A program made the translations under genes and the position numbers. Below the pieces are notes generated by a model. It made no database searches. It was not told the DNA's origin and saw only the letters and a program-made list of their open reading frames with translations. From IMG/VR virus record IMGVR_UViG_3300045120_000249, positions 1-48,179 of that record: a stretch of DNA of 48,179 nt; one strand, written 5' to 3'. Of this stretch, positions 15,636 through 22,858 are shown one piece after another. Positions within the stretch are counted from its first letter, which is position 1. Each line of letters starts with the position of its first letter. The DNA is from a virus.

Positions 15636-16245
15636 GTGCGCCCCTGTCTTTCCAATGCACATCTGCGTGGCATGAATGGCAAAGCCATCTGACATCTAGC
15701 GGGCGCGTGTAGTCGTCGTGATGGCCCTGAATTGCCCTTGCGCCATGTCTGGGGCGGACGCCGGAACTGCCGCATTGCGAACAAAACTGTGGGACGGCAA
15801 TTTCGCCGCGAACTATCGCGTCCCTAATGAGGCGCTTTGCCTTAGCCTTCTCAGGATATTTGGCAGCGTAATTGGCGGCGGCGCGTCTCACTCTGGCGGC
15901 CTCGGCCGGAGAGGCCGAAGACACCTTCCTCCGCGCCGACTTACGTTTCCGGTAGTCGTCTTGGGTGGCTCGGAAGTATGTTAGGCGACATTCCTTGCAT
16001 TGCGGAGATGTTCCAAACGTCCCCGCAGCCTGACGGTAGAACGCGGTGAGAGGTTTCGGTACACCGCATCCAGCGCATTGCTTATTCGTCGCACCCTTGC
16101 TCAATCTACCCTGACGTGCGTCGCAAGCCAGATCGAAGATGCGTCGGCATGGACCGCACCTTGCGGGCCTTCGCTTCGGCTCAAAGAGCACCCCGCAATC
16201 TACGCACGGCTTCATAGAGTTTTCCTCGACGCTCGGCTCGGTCAT
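15622..16245 (-). CDS. HNH endonuclease with zinc-finger N-terminus
   Basis: A 207-residue protein. The N-terminus has several CxxC pairs (CVDCGVLF, CGPCRRIF, CAGCG, CKECR), suggesting two treble-clef zinc sites. The C-terminal region has CSQCG, then HHDDYTRPLDVRWLCHSCHADVH, the His-His and CxxCH core of phage HNH nucleases. Such proteins may be homing nucleases or DNA-processing enzymes. It is the second HNH protein of this operon (the other at 19077) and overlaps both neighbours. Confidence 0.75.
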   Translation of the reverse strand: MTEPSVEENSMKPCVDCGVLFEPKRRPARCGPCRRIFDLACDARQGRLSKGATNKQCAGCGVPKPLTAFYRQAAGTFGTSPQCKECRLTYFRATQDDYRKRKSARRKVSSASPAEAARVRRAAANYAAKYPEKAKAKRLIRDAIVRGEIAVPQFCSQCGSSGVRPRHGARAIQGHHDDYTRPLDVRWLCHSCHADVHWKDRGAHAPA

Positions 16246-16481
16246 GGGCGGCTATCCCTTAGATAGGGAAACCGTTCCTCTAGAATCTGCTCGGCTGGAC
16301 GCTCCGGCGCGTCGATTTGCGCGCTTTGCTCGCCCATCCCAAGAGCATCGCGAAGAACATAAGCGCATTGGTGGCAAGGGCCGTTCCACAGGGCGCGGCC
16401 TTTCTCCAAATGCTGCAATGCCGTCGCCATTTGCGTCTCCAGTTCAGTCACGCGGGCGCGGAGCACAGCCTCAAGGTCCAT
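16242..16481 (-). CDS. Hypothetical coiled-coil protein
   Basis: A 79-residue protein with a leucine-rich helix (LEAVLRARVTELETQMATAL) and a CHQC pair. ATG at 16481; its stop overlaps the HNH start (ATGA). Not recognised. It belongs to the same leftward run of short accessory genes. Confidence 0.5.
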   Translation of the reverse strand: MDLEAVLRARVTELETQMATALQHLEKGRALWNGPCHQCAYVLRDALGMGEQSAQIDAPERPAEQILEERFPYLRDSRP

Positions 16482-16513
16482 CTGATCGGCCCTCCTCAGA
16501 TCCTCCAGCGTGA

Positions 16514-16639
16514 TCAGGGTGGGTCACCGCTCCAGTAGGACGGCGGCATCGGGCCGTCATCGACAGTCATGAGCGCCACGACGCCGAACAGAAGAACCAC
16601 GACGACGCCCAGGATCGCCCCGCAAACTGTCGCGGTCAT
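16514..16639 (-). CDS. 41-residue single-span membrane protein
   Basis: ATG at 16639 overlapping the stop of the 32-residue gene before it (ATGA). One hydrophobic helix (CGAILGVVVVLLFGVVALM), then an acidic, Pro-rich tail. Together with 16636-16734 it forms a pair of overlapping tiny membrane proteins. Function unknown. Confidence 0.5.
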   Translation of the reverse strand: MTATVCGAILGVVVVLLFGVVALMTVDDGPMPPSYWSGDPP

Positions 16640-16734
16640 GGATGCATCATCACCACAACAACCGCCGTGATCATAAGCGCGGCGAGGAAGCTGGTGATCG
16701 TCGCCAGCACATAACCAACCGGGTCGTGGTCCAT
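16636..16734 (-). CDS. 32-residue single-span membrane peptide
   Basis: A 33-codon frame from ATG 16734 to TGA, overlapping the start of the next gene. After a polar start (MDHDPVGY) it is one hydrophobic helix (VLATITSFLAALMITAVVVV). It follows the hairpin behind the second PEP-CTERM gene. Short length makes it uncertain on its own; the exact overlap with the next gene supports it. Confidence 0.45.
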   Translation of the reverse strand: MDHDPVGYVLATITSFLAALMITAVVVVMMHP

Positions 16735-16751
16735 CGTGGCCTTTCGGGGCA

Positions 16752-16792
16752 GGGGAGGGAGCGGGGCTATGCGGTAGTCTCATTCCCTCCCC
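16752..16792 (-). terminator. Hairpin behind the PEP-CTERM gene ending at 16815
   Basis: GGGGAGGGA (16752-16760) pairs with TCCCTCCCC (16784-16792), a 9-bp stem. There is no T-run after it on the - strand, so it may be a partial terminator or an RNA-stabilising 3' structure. Nearly the same arms (GGGGAGGGC/GCCCTCCCC) follow the other PEP-CTERM gene at 17664-17698. Confidence 0.5.
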
Positions 16793-16814
16793 CTATTCGC
16801 CGTCGAGGAGACGC

Positions 16815-17634
16815 TCAGACGGCGAAACGCGGTACGCGACGCTTACGCCAACCAAGGACGCCGATGAGGCTGAAGCCAGCCAACATCATCGCCCAAGTCG
16901 AGGGCTCGGGAACCGCTGGCGAGTTGAACGGCGTGACCAGAAAGCGACGAGGATTGCGCCGTCGAGACCAGTTCCAGCGAGGTGGTGTGGCCGTGGGTCA
17001 CCTGTTCGACCATGAACGCGGTGATGATCGAGCCCGCACCGACGCCAGCGAAGCTATTCGCGCCAACCATGAAGTTGCCGCCACTGAGGGTGAACGAATT
17101 GTCTAGCACGGTGGTCTGACCGGCCTGCGTGCCCGTGGTGATGTTGCCGACCCTGACCAGATACACGCTGTAGTCGAGCCCATCGAAGGTCGGATCTTCC
17201 AGCAACGTCGCGCCTGAGTAGGCTGAGAACGGATTGGGCGGCGATGCGCTTAAGCCGCCGAGGGCCGCCTTGACGTTCGCCTGTGCGACCAGGTCAGTGC
17301 CGGAAGCAAAGAAGCCTTCGGGAATGAGACTGCCGATGCCGGCGATCGGGTTACCGTTGAGGGTTCCCGAGAGCGTCGGCAGGACGGTTTCGTTCTCGTT
17401 GTCGGGGACGAGGAGCGCGAACCACAGCGTCCCGGTTTGGGGGGCCGGCGAGGACGAGACGCCAAAGCCGGAAAGGCCGCTACCGCCCACCGTCCCGATG
17501 GTCACTCCGCCGAATGAACTGCACCCGGTCGAGTAGCACATGTGTAGCGGGTCAAGCAGCGGATCGGTGGCCACTTGTGCATAGGCGGGGGCGGCAAGCG
17601 CACATAACGACGCCGCCAAGAGAAGCCTTTTCAT
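16815..17634 (-). pseudogene. Secreted PEP-CTERM-type protein with a frameshifted sorting tail
   Basis: ATG at 17634 with an AAAGGAA ribosome site. The N-terminus is a clear signal peptide (MKRLLLAASLCALAAPAYAQ, cut after AYA), followed by a beta-rich secreted domain. In the uninterrupted frame the protein runs to 16843 and ends in an unrelated tail. In the frame one base over, starting near 16940, the DNA encodes TPFNSPAVPEPSTWAMM, a hydrophobic helix, WRKRR and PRFAV, with stop at 16815. That is a PEP-CTERM sorting signal. One extra base near 16940-16960 would explain it. It may be a mutation, a sequence error or a translational shift. Confidence 0.7.
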
Positions 17635-17663
17635 TTTTATTGTTCCTTTGTTGTGAAATGTCG

Positions 17664-17698
17664 GGGGAGGGCACGCGACAGTCGTTCCGGCCCTCCCC
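17664..17698 (-). terminator. Hairpin between the two PEP-CTERM genes
   Basis: GGGGAGGGC (17664-17672) pairs with GCCCTCCCC (17690-17698), a perfect 9-bp stem with a 17-base loop. It lies between the stop at 17724 and the start at 17634. No T-run follows on the - strand. It matches the hairpin at 16752-16792, which suggests that gene plus hairpin was duplicated as a unit. Confidence 0.5.
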
Positions 17699-17723
17699 TT
17701 TCATTCGCTATCTTCGAGGGGTC

Positions 17724-18437
17724 TCAGACAGCGAACCTCGGGGTCTTGATACGCTTACGCAGACCCAAGAGGCCTAAAAGAGCGAACCCGCCGCCCATCA
17801 TCACCCACGTCGACGGCTCTGGAACCGCATTGACCGCGTTCATCGAGATACTTTGCACACCGACAAACGCATGCGGCTGGAGGGTCAGTTGCAGGCCTTC
17901 AGCCATCCCGTAGAGGCCGGTCACGGAGAACGGCACGTCCGGGCTATTAGCCGAGAAACTAAACGGCCCAGTCAGCAGCCCGCTGTCGAACGTCCCGCCG
18001 ATCTGGGTGCCGATCACCGGACCCGTGTTCACGCCGTTCAGCGCGTTGGTCGTGGACACGAAGAACTGCCCGGTCAGCTCTGCCTGTCCCGTGCCGATGA
18101 GGATCGTCGCCGACGCATTGAAGAAATTGTCGGGGCCGAGGAACCCGTTCGTCCCAGCAAGAATGTCCAGAGTCTGAACCGTCCCGGTGGTGTTGGTTAT
18201 GAACAGGTTGCTCTCGGTCATGCTGGGACCGGGCACGGTGTCCCGCGAAACGCCGCTGGTCGAGATTGTAATTCCGCCAAGGCTCGATCCGGAAATGACT
18301 GCCGAACCGGTGCCAGTGGCGGTCACTGCGCCGCCGGGGTTGGCGTTGTTCCATAGCGTTAGCGCCGAGTCGGCGGCCATCGCTGGGCTCATCCCGACAG
18401 CCCCCAGCAAAGCCGTTGTCAAAAGAAGTCTTCTCAT
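17724..18437 (-). CDS. Secreted PEP-CTERM surface protein
   Basis: A 237-residue protein. The ATG at 18437 is chosen because AAAGGGTGA precedes it and a signal peptide follows at once (MRRLLLTTALLGAVGMSPAMA). The middle is a beta-rich, Thr/Asn/Ser/Gly-rich domain. The last 33 residues are a PEP-CTERM signal: VPEPSTW, a hydrophobic helix (VMMGGGFALLGLLGL), then RKR. In bacteria this tail is processed by exosortase, placing the protein in the envelope or the exopolysaccharide. No exosortase gene is in the window, so the host would have to supply it. Probably a lysogenic conversion protein. Confidence 0.8.
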   Translation of the reverse strand: MRRLLLTTALLGAVGMSPAMAADSALTLWNNANPGGAVTATGTGSAVISGSSLGGITISTSGVSRDTVPGPSMTESNLFITNTTGTVQTLDILAGTNGFLGPDNFFNASATILIGTGQAELTGQFFVSTTNALNGVNTGPVIGTQIGGTFDSGLLTGPFSFSANSPDVPFSVTGLYGMAEGLQLTLQPHAFVGVQSISMNAVNAVPEPSTWVMMGGGFALLGLLGLRKRIKTPRFAV

Positions 18438-18478
18438 TTGCGTCACCCTTTCGTTCATGGCCGATGGAGTCGGCTCGC

Positions 18479-18805
18479 TCATTGGAAGCTGGCATCGCTG
18501 TCGGACCCGCCGTCAGGCCCAGCCATGCCACGCAGCAATTCGTAGACTTGGCGGGTAATCGTCGCGTCGGAGCGACTGCAGACGCGGCGGCCAAGCCGCA
18601 TGCGGTGGCGCGAGACAGTTTCGATCGCGTCCGCCAGCGCCCCATCGAGCAACCGCTGGCGCTCTTCCTCGGTCGGCTCAAGGCGCTTGAGCTGCGGCGC
18701 GGCGAGCGCAGCGGCGACCGCCTGGAGGCCCATCTCCTCGACCTCCTCCAGCGCCTCGATATTGGCGTTGCGCATCGCCTCGCGCAGGCTCGGCCTCTCG
18801 TTCAT
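18479..18805 (-). CDS. Hypothetical helical protein
   Basis: A 108-residue protein from the ATG at 18805, which overlaps the stop of the preceding gene; the frame continues upstream but only as shadow. It is helical and Arg/Glu/Ala-rich (SLREAMRNANIEALEEVEEM, then TEEERQRLLDGALADAIETV). Not recognised. The acidic Asp/Ser end is followed by a 41-base gap before the PEP-CTERM gene. Confidence 0.5.
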   Translation of the reverse strand: MNERPSLREAMRNANIEALEEVEEMGLQAVAAALAAPQLKRLEPTEEERQRLLDGALADAIETVSRHRMRLGRRVCSRSDATITRQVYELLRGMAGPDGGSDSDASFQ

Positions 18806-19080
18806 CGGTTGTCTCCCAGCATCGCCTTGAGCGTCTTGATCGCCTTTGCCCGCTCGGCGTCCTCGTCGATTGACGCAGGCGGCGCAGGGCGGCCTTCCTT
18901 GGGCGCGGGGGCTACTTCCGCCCGCAACTGCATCGATGGCCGTAGGCGGGCTTCCTGGGCCAGCCTGCTGGCGCATTTGGGCTGCGGCCACGGGTATGCC
19001 CAATGGCTGAACCGATGACATGCCTGCGCCGGGCCGGCGCCTAGGGCCATGAGCAGCGCGGCGGTGACCAGTGTCCTCAT
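18802..19080 (-). CDS. Small secreted protein
   Basis: A 92-residue protein with a strong signal peptide (MRTLVTAALLMALGAGPAQA). The mature part starts CHRFSHWAYPWPQPKC; a lipoprotein is not indicated because the residues before Cys do not form a lipobox. The remainder is basic and Pro-rich, with a helical C-terminus. ATG at 19080 overlaps the HNH stop. Function unknown; it adds to the secreted proteins carried by this operon. Confidence 0.6.
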   Translation of the reverse strand: MRTLVTAALLMALGAGPAQACHRFSHWAYPWPQPKCASRLAQEARLRPSMQLRAEVAPAPKEGRPAPPASIDEDAERAKAIKTLKAMLGDNR

Positions 19081-19466
19081 CGGAACCGCCTCATTATTTC
19101 CGGCATGCCCGCAGCGACCCGCAGCTGCGGTTTCTCTTTCTTCTTCGGCCCTGCGATCTCCGCCTTGCCGGGACGCTCGAGGCCAGCATGCCTGGCTGCG
19201 ACGCTCCGCACTTTGGCGCGCACTGAAGCTTCGTCGGATGTCTTGGCCCTATGCTCGTCGCTGAGGATCCACTGCAGATTGACTTCCGCATGCATTCCGC
19301 CATCGGCGATCGGAATCTTATGATCGAGATGCTTCTCGTTGCCGGGCACGAACTTGTGGCCGGTAATGGCGCACCGGCCGCCCTGCTTCTGGAGGATGCG
19401 CAGTTGAACCTGCAACGGGATTTTTGCGTCGTCGGTCGTGCCGACCCAGGGCGGGATCTTTCTCAT
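19077..19466 (-). CDS. HNH endonuclease
   Basis: A 129-residue protein with the HNH core GRCAITGHKF, then HLDHKIPIADGG and NLQWILSDEHRAKT, giving the Asp-His pair, the Asn and the final His. One CxxC of the common structural zinc site is absent. Its start overlaps the TGT-like gene (ATGA) and its stop overlaps the secreted-protein gene. Phage HNH enzymes of this size act in packaging or homing. TerL is far away, so a homing or early role is more likely. Confidence 0.75.
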   Translation of the reverse strand: MRKIPPWVGTTDDAKIPLQVQLRILQKQGGRCAITGHKFVPGNEKHLDHKIPIADGGMHAEVNLQWILSDEHRAKTSDEASVRAKVRSVAARHAGLERPGKAEIAGPKKKEKPQLRVAAGMPEIMRRFR

Positions 19467-20062
19467 GCCGCCTCCGGCAGCATTGGCGCGCGGTCTAAAT
19501 CATCCAACCATGCCAACAGCCTTGGTGTATTTGTGTTCGGGCCAAATCTCAGAAACGTCCCGTCTGCGGTATCGCAGCCGATCGCCGTAGCGGCGCGCAA
19601 CCTATCCAGCGAATTGACCCGCCCCATGTGGACGCTCTTTCCGCGCCTCTTGGCCGCATGGGCAGCCTCTCGACCGGCGCGGAACTTGAAGGCGGTCGAG
19701 CCTCCAATAAAAAGCACATCCAGCTCATCCCAAGGGGTCGACTGATCCTCCCATCCATCCTGGGCACAGAAGGCGGCCCGATAGCCCGCGTCACGAATGC
19801 GCCGCAGCATTGGGCCTGACCGCTTAATCGTCGCCACATGATTCCCAACGATGTCAGGAGCGGGGGCGAACAAAGCTGCGCGAGGGAGGCCGTCGAGAAA
19901 CCGCAAATAGTGGTCGTCCGAATACCCTCTCGGATTGCTGAAGCAACCATTGTCGGCCGCGAACGCGCACCCCTCCGGGGCGGCCTGACGAAGGTCCGGG
20001 GTAATCAAGAAGCCGAGCCGCGGATGCCGCATCGCGCCGATATGACCGCTGAGATAGATCAT
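19463..20062 (-). CDS. TGT-superfamily transglycosylase (DpdA-like), candidate 7-deazaguanine DNA modification enzyme
   Basis: A 199-residue protein with the signature order of tRNA-guanine transglycosylases in short form. AADNGCFS (Asp37) corresponds to the DSGGF active-site motif; LFIGGS (118-122) to the IGG loop; VHMGRVNSLDRLRAA (144-158) with IGCDTADGT (161-169) to the MGVG...GxDMFD motif, putting Asp167 at the nucleophile position. The bacterial TGT zinc cysteines are absent, as in phage DpdA-type proteins. The gene overlaps a VUT/YhhQ transporter for 7-deazaguanine precursors. Base exchange in phage DNA is the likely reaction; tRNA as a substrate cannot be excluded. Confidence 0.7.
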   Translation of the reverse strand: MIYLSGHIGAMRHPRLGFLITPDLRQAAPEGCAFAADNGCFSNPRGYSDDHYLRFLDGLPRAALFAPAPDIVGNHVATIKRSGPMLRRIRDAGYRAAFCAQDGWEDQSTPWDELDVLFIGGSTAFKFRAGREAAHAAKRRGKSVHMGRVNSLDRLRAATAIGCDTADGTFLRFGPNTNTPRLLAWLDDLDRAPMLPEAA

Positions 20063-20526
20063 GCGGTCACCCGCCGCGCCGAGAGGCCGCCCCAGACGAC
20101 GAGCGCCGCAACGAGCTTGCTGGCGATTTGGGCGCCTAGCGCCAGCGGCGAAAGCGCCCCGATGATGGAAAGGAAAACGACGCTATCTGCAGGCGCGCTC
20201 AAACCGCAACTCAGCAGTACCCGATCCGCCAATGGGCGCTTGGTGACAGTGAACACAAGCCAATCGACGCTTTCGGACACAGCAAACGCCGCGGCGCTTG
20301 CCAGTGCGACAAACGGCGACGCAAGTAGGTAGGAAAGCGCAAGGCCGACCGCCATCGGAACGACGACCCAATGGCCAATTGCGCGCTGACAGAAGTCTCG
20401 GGTGACGAAGATTGATCCGACCGCGATCGACCATAGCCAATTCAAGTCTGGTCGCCATGCAAAAGCGACATTGATGGCGAGGACGGAGAGGACATAAATG
20501 AGTGGCCAGAATAGTTTTTGCTTCAT
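20059..20526 (-). CDS. VUT/YhhQ-family transporter (queuosine precursor type)
   Basis: A 155-residue membrane protein, ATG at 20526 overlapping the NinB stop. About five hydrophobic spans. It carries the VUT_1 signatures: FVTRDFCQRAIGHW (40-53), then SESVDWLVFTVTKRPLADR (84-102) and SAPADSVVF (110-118). Bacterial YhhQ imports preQ0/preQ1. The phage copy is shorter than host YhhQ (about 220 residues), as VUT proteins of phages often are. Its stop overlaps the TGT-like start, so both are made together. Import of a deazaguanine base for the next gene's enzyme is the natural reading. Confidence 0.8.
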   Translation of the reverse strand: MKQKLFWPLIYVLSVLAINVAFAWRPDLNWLWSIAVGSIFVTRDFCQRAIGHWVVVPMAVGLALSYLLASPFVALASAAAFAVSESVDWLVFTVTKRPLADRVLLSCGLSAPADSVVFLSIIGALSPLALGAQIASKLVAALVVWGGLSARRVTA

Positions 20527-20915
20527 GCGGCCGCCTCGCTGTCCCGGAATGTGACGCCGTGCTCGGCCGCGAAGGCCGCGATCAGATCCAGCAGCAGGCC
20601 CATTTCCTCCTTCGACATGTCGGAGGTCCGCATGCCGAGAGGGACGTAGGTCCCCGGGTCTATCCCTGGCACGACGCGCGCCTTGCGCAGCGACGCGCTG
20701 AAGACATCTTTCCAATCCTCGGCGCTGAGCTTCTGCCCGTACCAGTCGACCTGCTGGGCGATTTCCGTCAGTCGCGCCCAGAGCAGGGAATTCTGGTCGA
20801 GGGTTCTGCGCGGGGCCTTGAACTCAATGCGGGTTCCTGCCGGGGCGGAGGCGACCCAGTTGACCGCCTTTGCGCGATCAGCATCGCGACGAAGGACCAG
20901 GAGGGCGCGGGTCAT
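20523..20915 (-). CDS. ninB: NinB-family recombination protein
   Basis: A 130-residue protein from the ATG at 20915. It shows the lambda NinB (Orf) pattern: RTLDQNSLLWARLTEIAQQV, WYGQKLSAEDWKDVF, LGMRTSDMSKEEMGLLLDLI. NinB proteins bind single-stranded DNA and assist recombination mediators. It sits in one operon with ERF and YqaJ genes, so the phage has its own recombination set. Both ends overlap neighbours by four bases. Confidence 0.8.
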   Translation of the reverse strand: MTRALLVLRRDADRAKAVNWVASAPAGTRIEFKAPRRTLDQNSLLWARLTEIAQQVDWYGQKLSAEDWKDVFSASLRKARVVPGIDPGTYVPLGMRTSDMSKEEMGLLLDLIAAFAAEHGVTFRDSEAAA

Positions 20916-21280
20916 GCGACGAACTCCGCCGGTGGCCGCGGGATTTCCCGACCGTCGTTCGGCCTCCACAAGTGCAGGCAATATGAGTGGATGCTGATGT
21001 GGTCTTTGGGCGGCAAATGCAATTGCATCGCCGTCTCATCGTCACGAAAAAACGTTCGCTTGACCAACTCCATTTCGCGCCAGTTGGGAGTGCGGTTGGG
21101 AAGGCTGATCGACACATGGTCCCAACCGCCGTCAGACGAGGCTATGCACTTGAGCGTCACGCCGGTCGCTGGCGATGGCGTCTCAAACACGCCGCAAGTT
21201 TCATCGCCAAACGAGCCGTAAAGCGCAAAGACATCGTCGGTGCGGACTCGGTAGCCATTCAGCGCGTCGAGGTTCTTCAC
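20912..21280 (-). CDS. DUF7694-type phage protein
   Basis: A 122-residue protein. The GTG at 21280 with GGAGG ahead is chosen over longer shadow starts. The segment WDHVSISLPNRTPNWREMELVK followed by FFRDDETAMQLHLPP and YCLHLWRP is a conserved pattern of small phage proteins found in recombination and replication regions. No catalytic motif is known. It overlaps both NinB and YqaJ genes. Confidence 0.6.
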   Translation of the reverse strand: MKNLDALNGYRVRTDDVFALYGSFGDETCGVFETPSPATGVTLKCIASSDGGWDHVSISLPNRTPNWREMELVKRTFFRDDETAMQLHLPPKDHISIHSYCLHLWRPNDGREIPRPPAEFVA

Positions 21281-21915
21281 GCCGCCTCCACCGGATAGCG
21301 CGCGTCGAGGGCCTTCAGCTTGTCCTCGAGTTCGGCGAGAAAGGCGCGGGCTTCGTCTTCCATGCTGGCGATGATGGCCTCGTCGCGCGTCACCCGTTTG
21401 ACGAAGAACTGCAGGCGGGGTTCGCGAAACCGTGGATCGACGCTGCAGAAATCCCACCACGCGCGCCCTGTGCACGCCATCGACCAATGGATTTGTGGCA
21501 GATGCTCCTCGGGGACGGCATCGTTGAGCAGCGTCTTCAAATGCGTTGCGCTGGTGGGTGCCTTGATCTCGACGCCGCCGTCATCGCCTACCAGCGCATC
21601 TGGCGACGCGTGAGCGTTAGGAATCGTCGGGTGCGGAACGAGGCCGACCTCGACCACCGGAAGATTGGTGAGGAAGCCATAGGTCGTCCGCGCCTCGGCT
21701 TCGTGATCGACGCCCCACTGCCTGGCGTTGACCTGCCTCGCAGGGATGCCGGTGAGCCTCTCAGCTGCGATCTCGTACATGAGATCCTCGGCGATCTTGG
21801 CCCGCTCGCCCTTCTTGAGGCGGGAGATAGCGTCGCGGATCTTTGACGCCCCGAGCGAGCCAGCCCGTCTAAGCAGCCATTCCGGGGAGCGCTGGACAAG
21901 CTCGGCGTCGTTCAT
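21277..21915 (-). CDS. YqaJ-type (lambda-exonuclease family) recombination nuclease
   Basis: A 212-residue protein. QRSPEWLLRRAGSLGAS near the start is the conserved first motif. ASPDALVGDDGGVEIKAP (about 102-119) has the Asp and Glu-x-Lys metal site of the PD-(D/E)XK fold, and HLPQIHWSMACTG gives the usual Gln helix. It digests the 5' strand at double-strand ends to make substrate for the annealing protein encoded just upstream. The length suits phage YqaJ proteins. Confidence 0.87.
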   Translation of the reverse strand: MNDAELVQRSPEWLLRRAGSLGASKIRDAISRLKKGERAKIAEDLMYEIAAERLTGIPARQVNARQWGVDHEAEARTTYGFLTNLPVVEVGLVPHPTIPNAHASPDALVGDDGGVEIKAPTSATHLKTLLNDAVPEEHLPQIHWSMACTGRAWWDFCSVDPRFREPRLQFFVKRVTRDEAIIASMEDEARAFLAELEDKLKALDARYPVEAA

Positions 21916-22637
21916 GGCGGCGCTATCCCCATGCGGCGCTTCTTCTCGTTGAGCAGGACGAGAGCCCGCTGATAGTGCTTGACGCTCATGTCGCTGAAGG
22001 TGCTCACGCCCAGCGTGTCGAAGAAGATTTCGAGATTGCTCTTGGTTTCGGTGAGGAGTTCCTGGACCTGGGCGAGCTGGCGGGTGTCGATCGGGATGTC
22101 GTCTTCGTCGTCCTCCTTGCCTTTGCCGGAAGCCGCGTTGCCGTCGTCGTCGTCATTTTCGCCAGCGATGCCGGTCAGCGCGAACAACGTGTAGCGGCGA
22201 GCGTAGGTGAGGGCCGAGCCGATCACCTGGGGTGGAGAAGGAAGCTTAACCACTGGCCATTCAGAGCCGATCCACTGCCCGGAGGCATGGGCGAGCGCAG
22301 TGCGAAGCATCAGCACATCAGCCTCCATGCGGGTCGTTTGCACGATGGCGATGGCGTTGGCGCTCAATGCCGTACGGACGGCCTTCAGCCCGGCGGACAA
22401 GTCCGCGTACGACGATTTGAAATGAGGATTGGTCGCCGTCTTGCCAGGGTTCGCCATCTGCCCTTGCGCCTTGGCGAGCGCGGCGCTGATGGCGTCGATC
22501 CTGTCGGAGCATTGCTCAAAGCCCCGCGGCGGATCGGTCGCCCCGGCGGACGACAATTGCGGCAGTCCATCCGCCGGGACTAGCGGGGCCGGATCGGGGG
22601 AAACGGCCGTCGCGTCTGAATAATGGGGGTCAGTCAT
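21912..22637 (-). CDS. ERF-family single-strand annealing protein
   Basis: A 241-residue protein from the ATG at 22637. Residues about 45-95 (AALAKAQGQMANPGKTATNP, FKSSYADLSAGLKAVR) are the ERF signature, followed by SEWPVVKLPSPPQVIGSALTYARRY. An acidic linker (about 165-185) separates a helical C-terminal part. ERF proteins anneal complementary strands, partnering the YqaJ nuclease encoded next. Starts four bases inside the zinc protein gene. Confidence 0.88.
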   Translation of the reverse strand: MTDPHYSDATAVSPDPAPLVPADGLPQLSSAGATDPPRGFEQCSDRIDAISAALAKAQGQMANPGKTATNPHFKSSYADLSAGLKAVRTALSANAIAIVQTTRMEADVLMLRTALAHASGQWIGSEWPVVKLPSPPQVIGSALTYARRYTLFALTGIAGENDDDDGNAASGKGKEDDEDDIPIDTRQLAQVQELLTETKSNLEIFFDTLGVSTFSDMSVKHYQRALVLLNEKKRRMGIAPP

Positions 22638-22858
22638 TGAAGCGCCTCCAGGCAGTCGGCGCAGACAGGGCCGCCCATAGGGGTGAGGCTTTCGGCGTGC
22701 TCGCATCCGCAGATCTGGCAGTTGAGGCCTTCTCCGTCGCAGATCTCGCACTTGCCGAGGAAGATGAGCGCCTGGCGGTCGCGGCGCATGAGGACCGCGT
22801 CCCCATCGACGCAAAAATGGCTCAGGATCTCAGCGGTGGGGGGCGGGCGGCCGGTCAC
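22634..22858 (-). CDS. Small zinc-ribbon protein
   Basis: A 74-residue protein with cysteine pairs CEICDGEG, CQICGCEH and CADC, a plan like the DnaJ zinc-finger or two small zinc knuckles. It probably binds zinc; partner unknown. It lies between a 69-residue protein and ERF with four-base overlaps. Confidence 0.6.
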   Translation of the reverse strand: MTGRPPPTAEILSHFCVDGDAVLMRRDRQALIFLGKCEICDGEGLNCQICGCEHAESLTPMGGPVCADCLEALQ

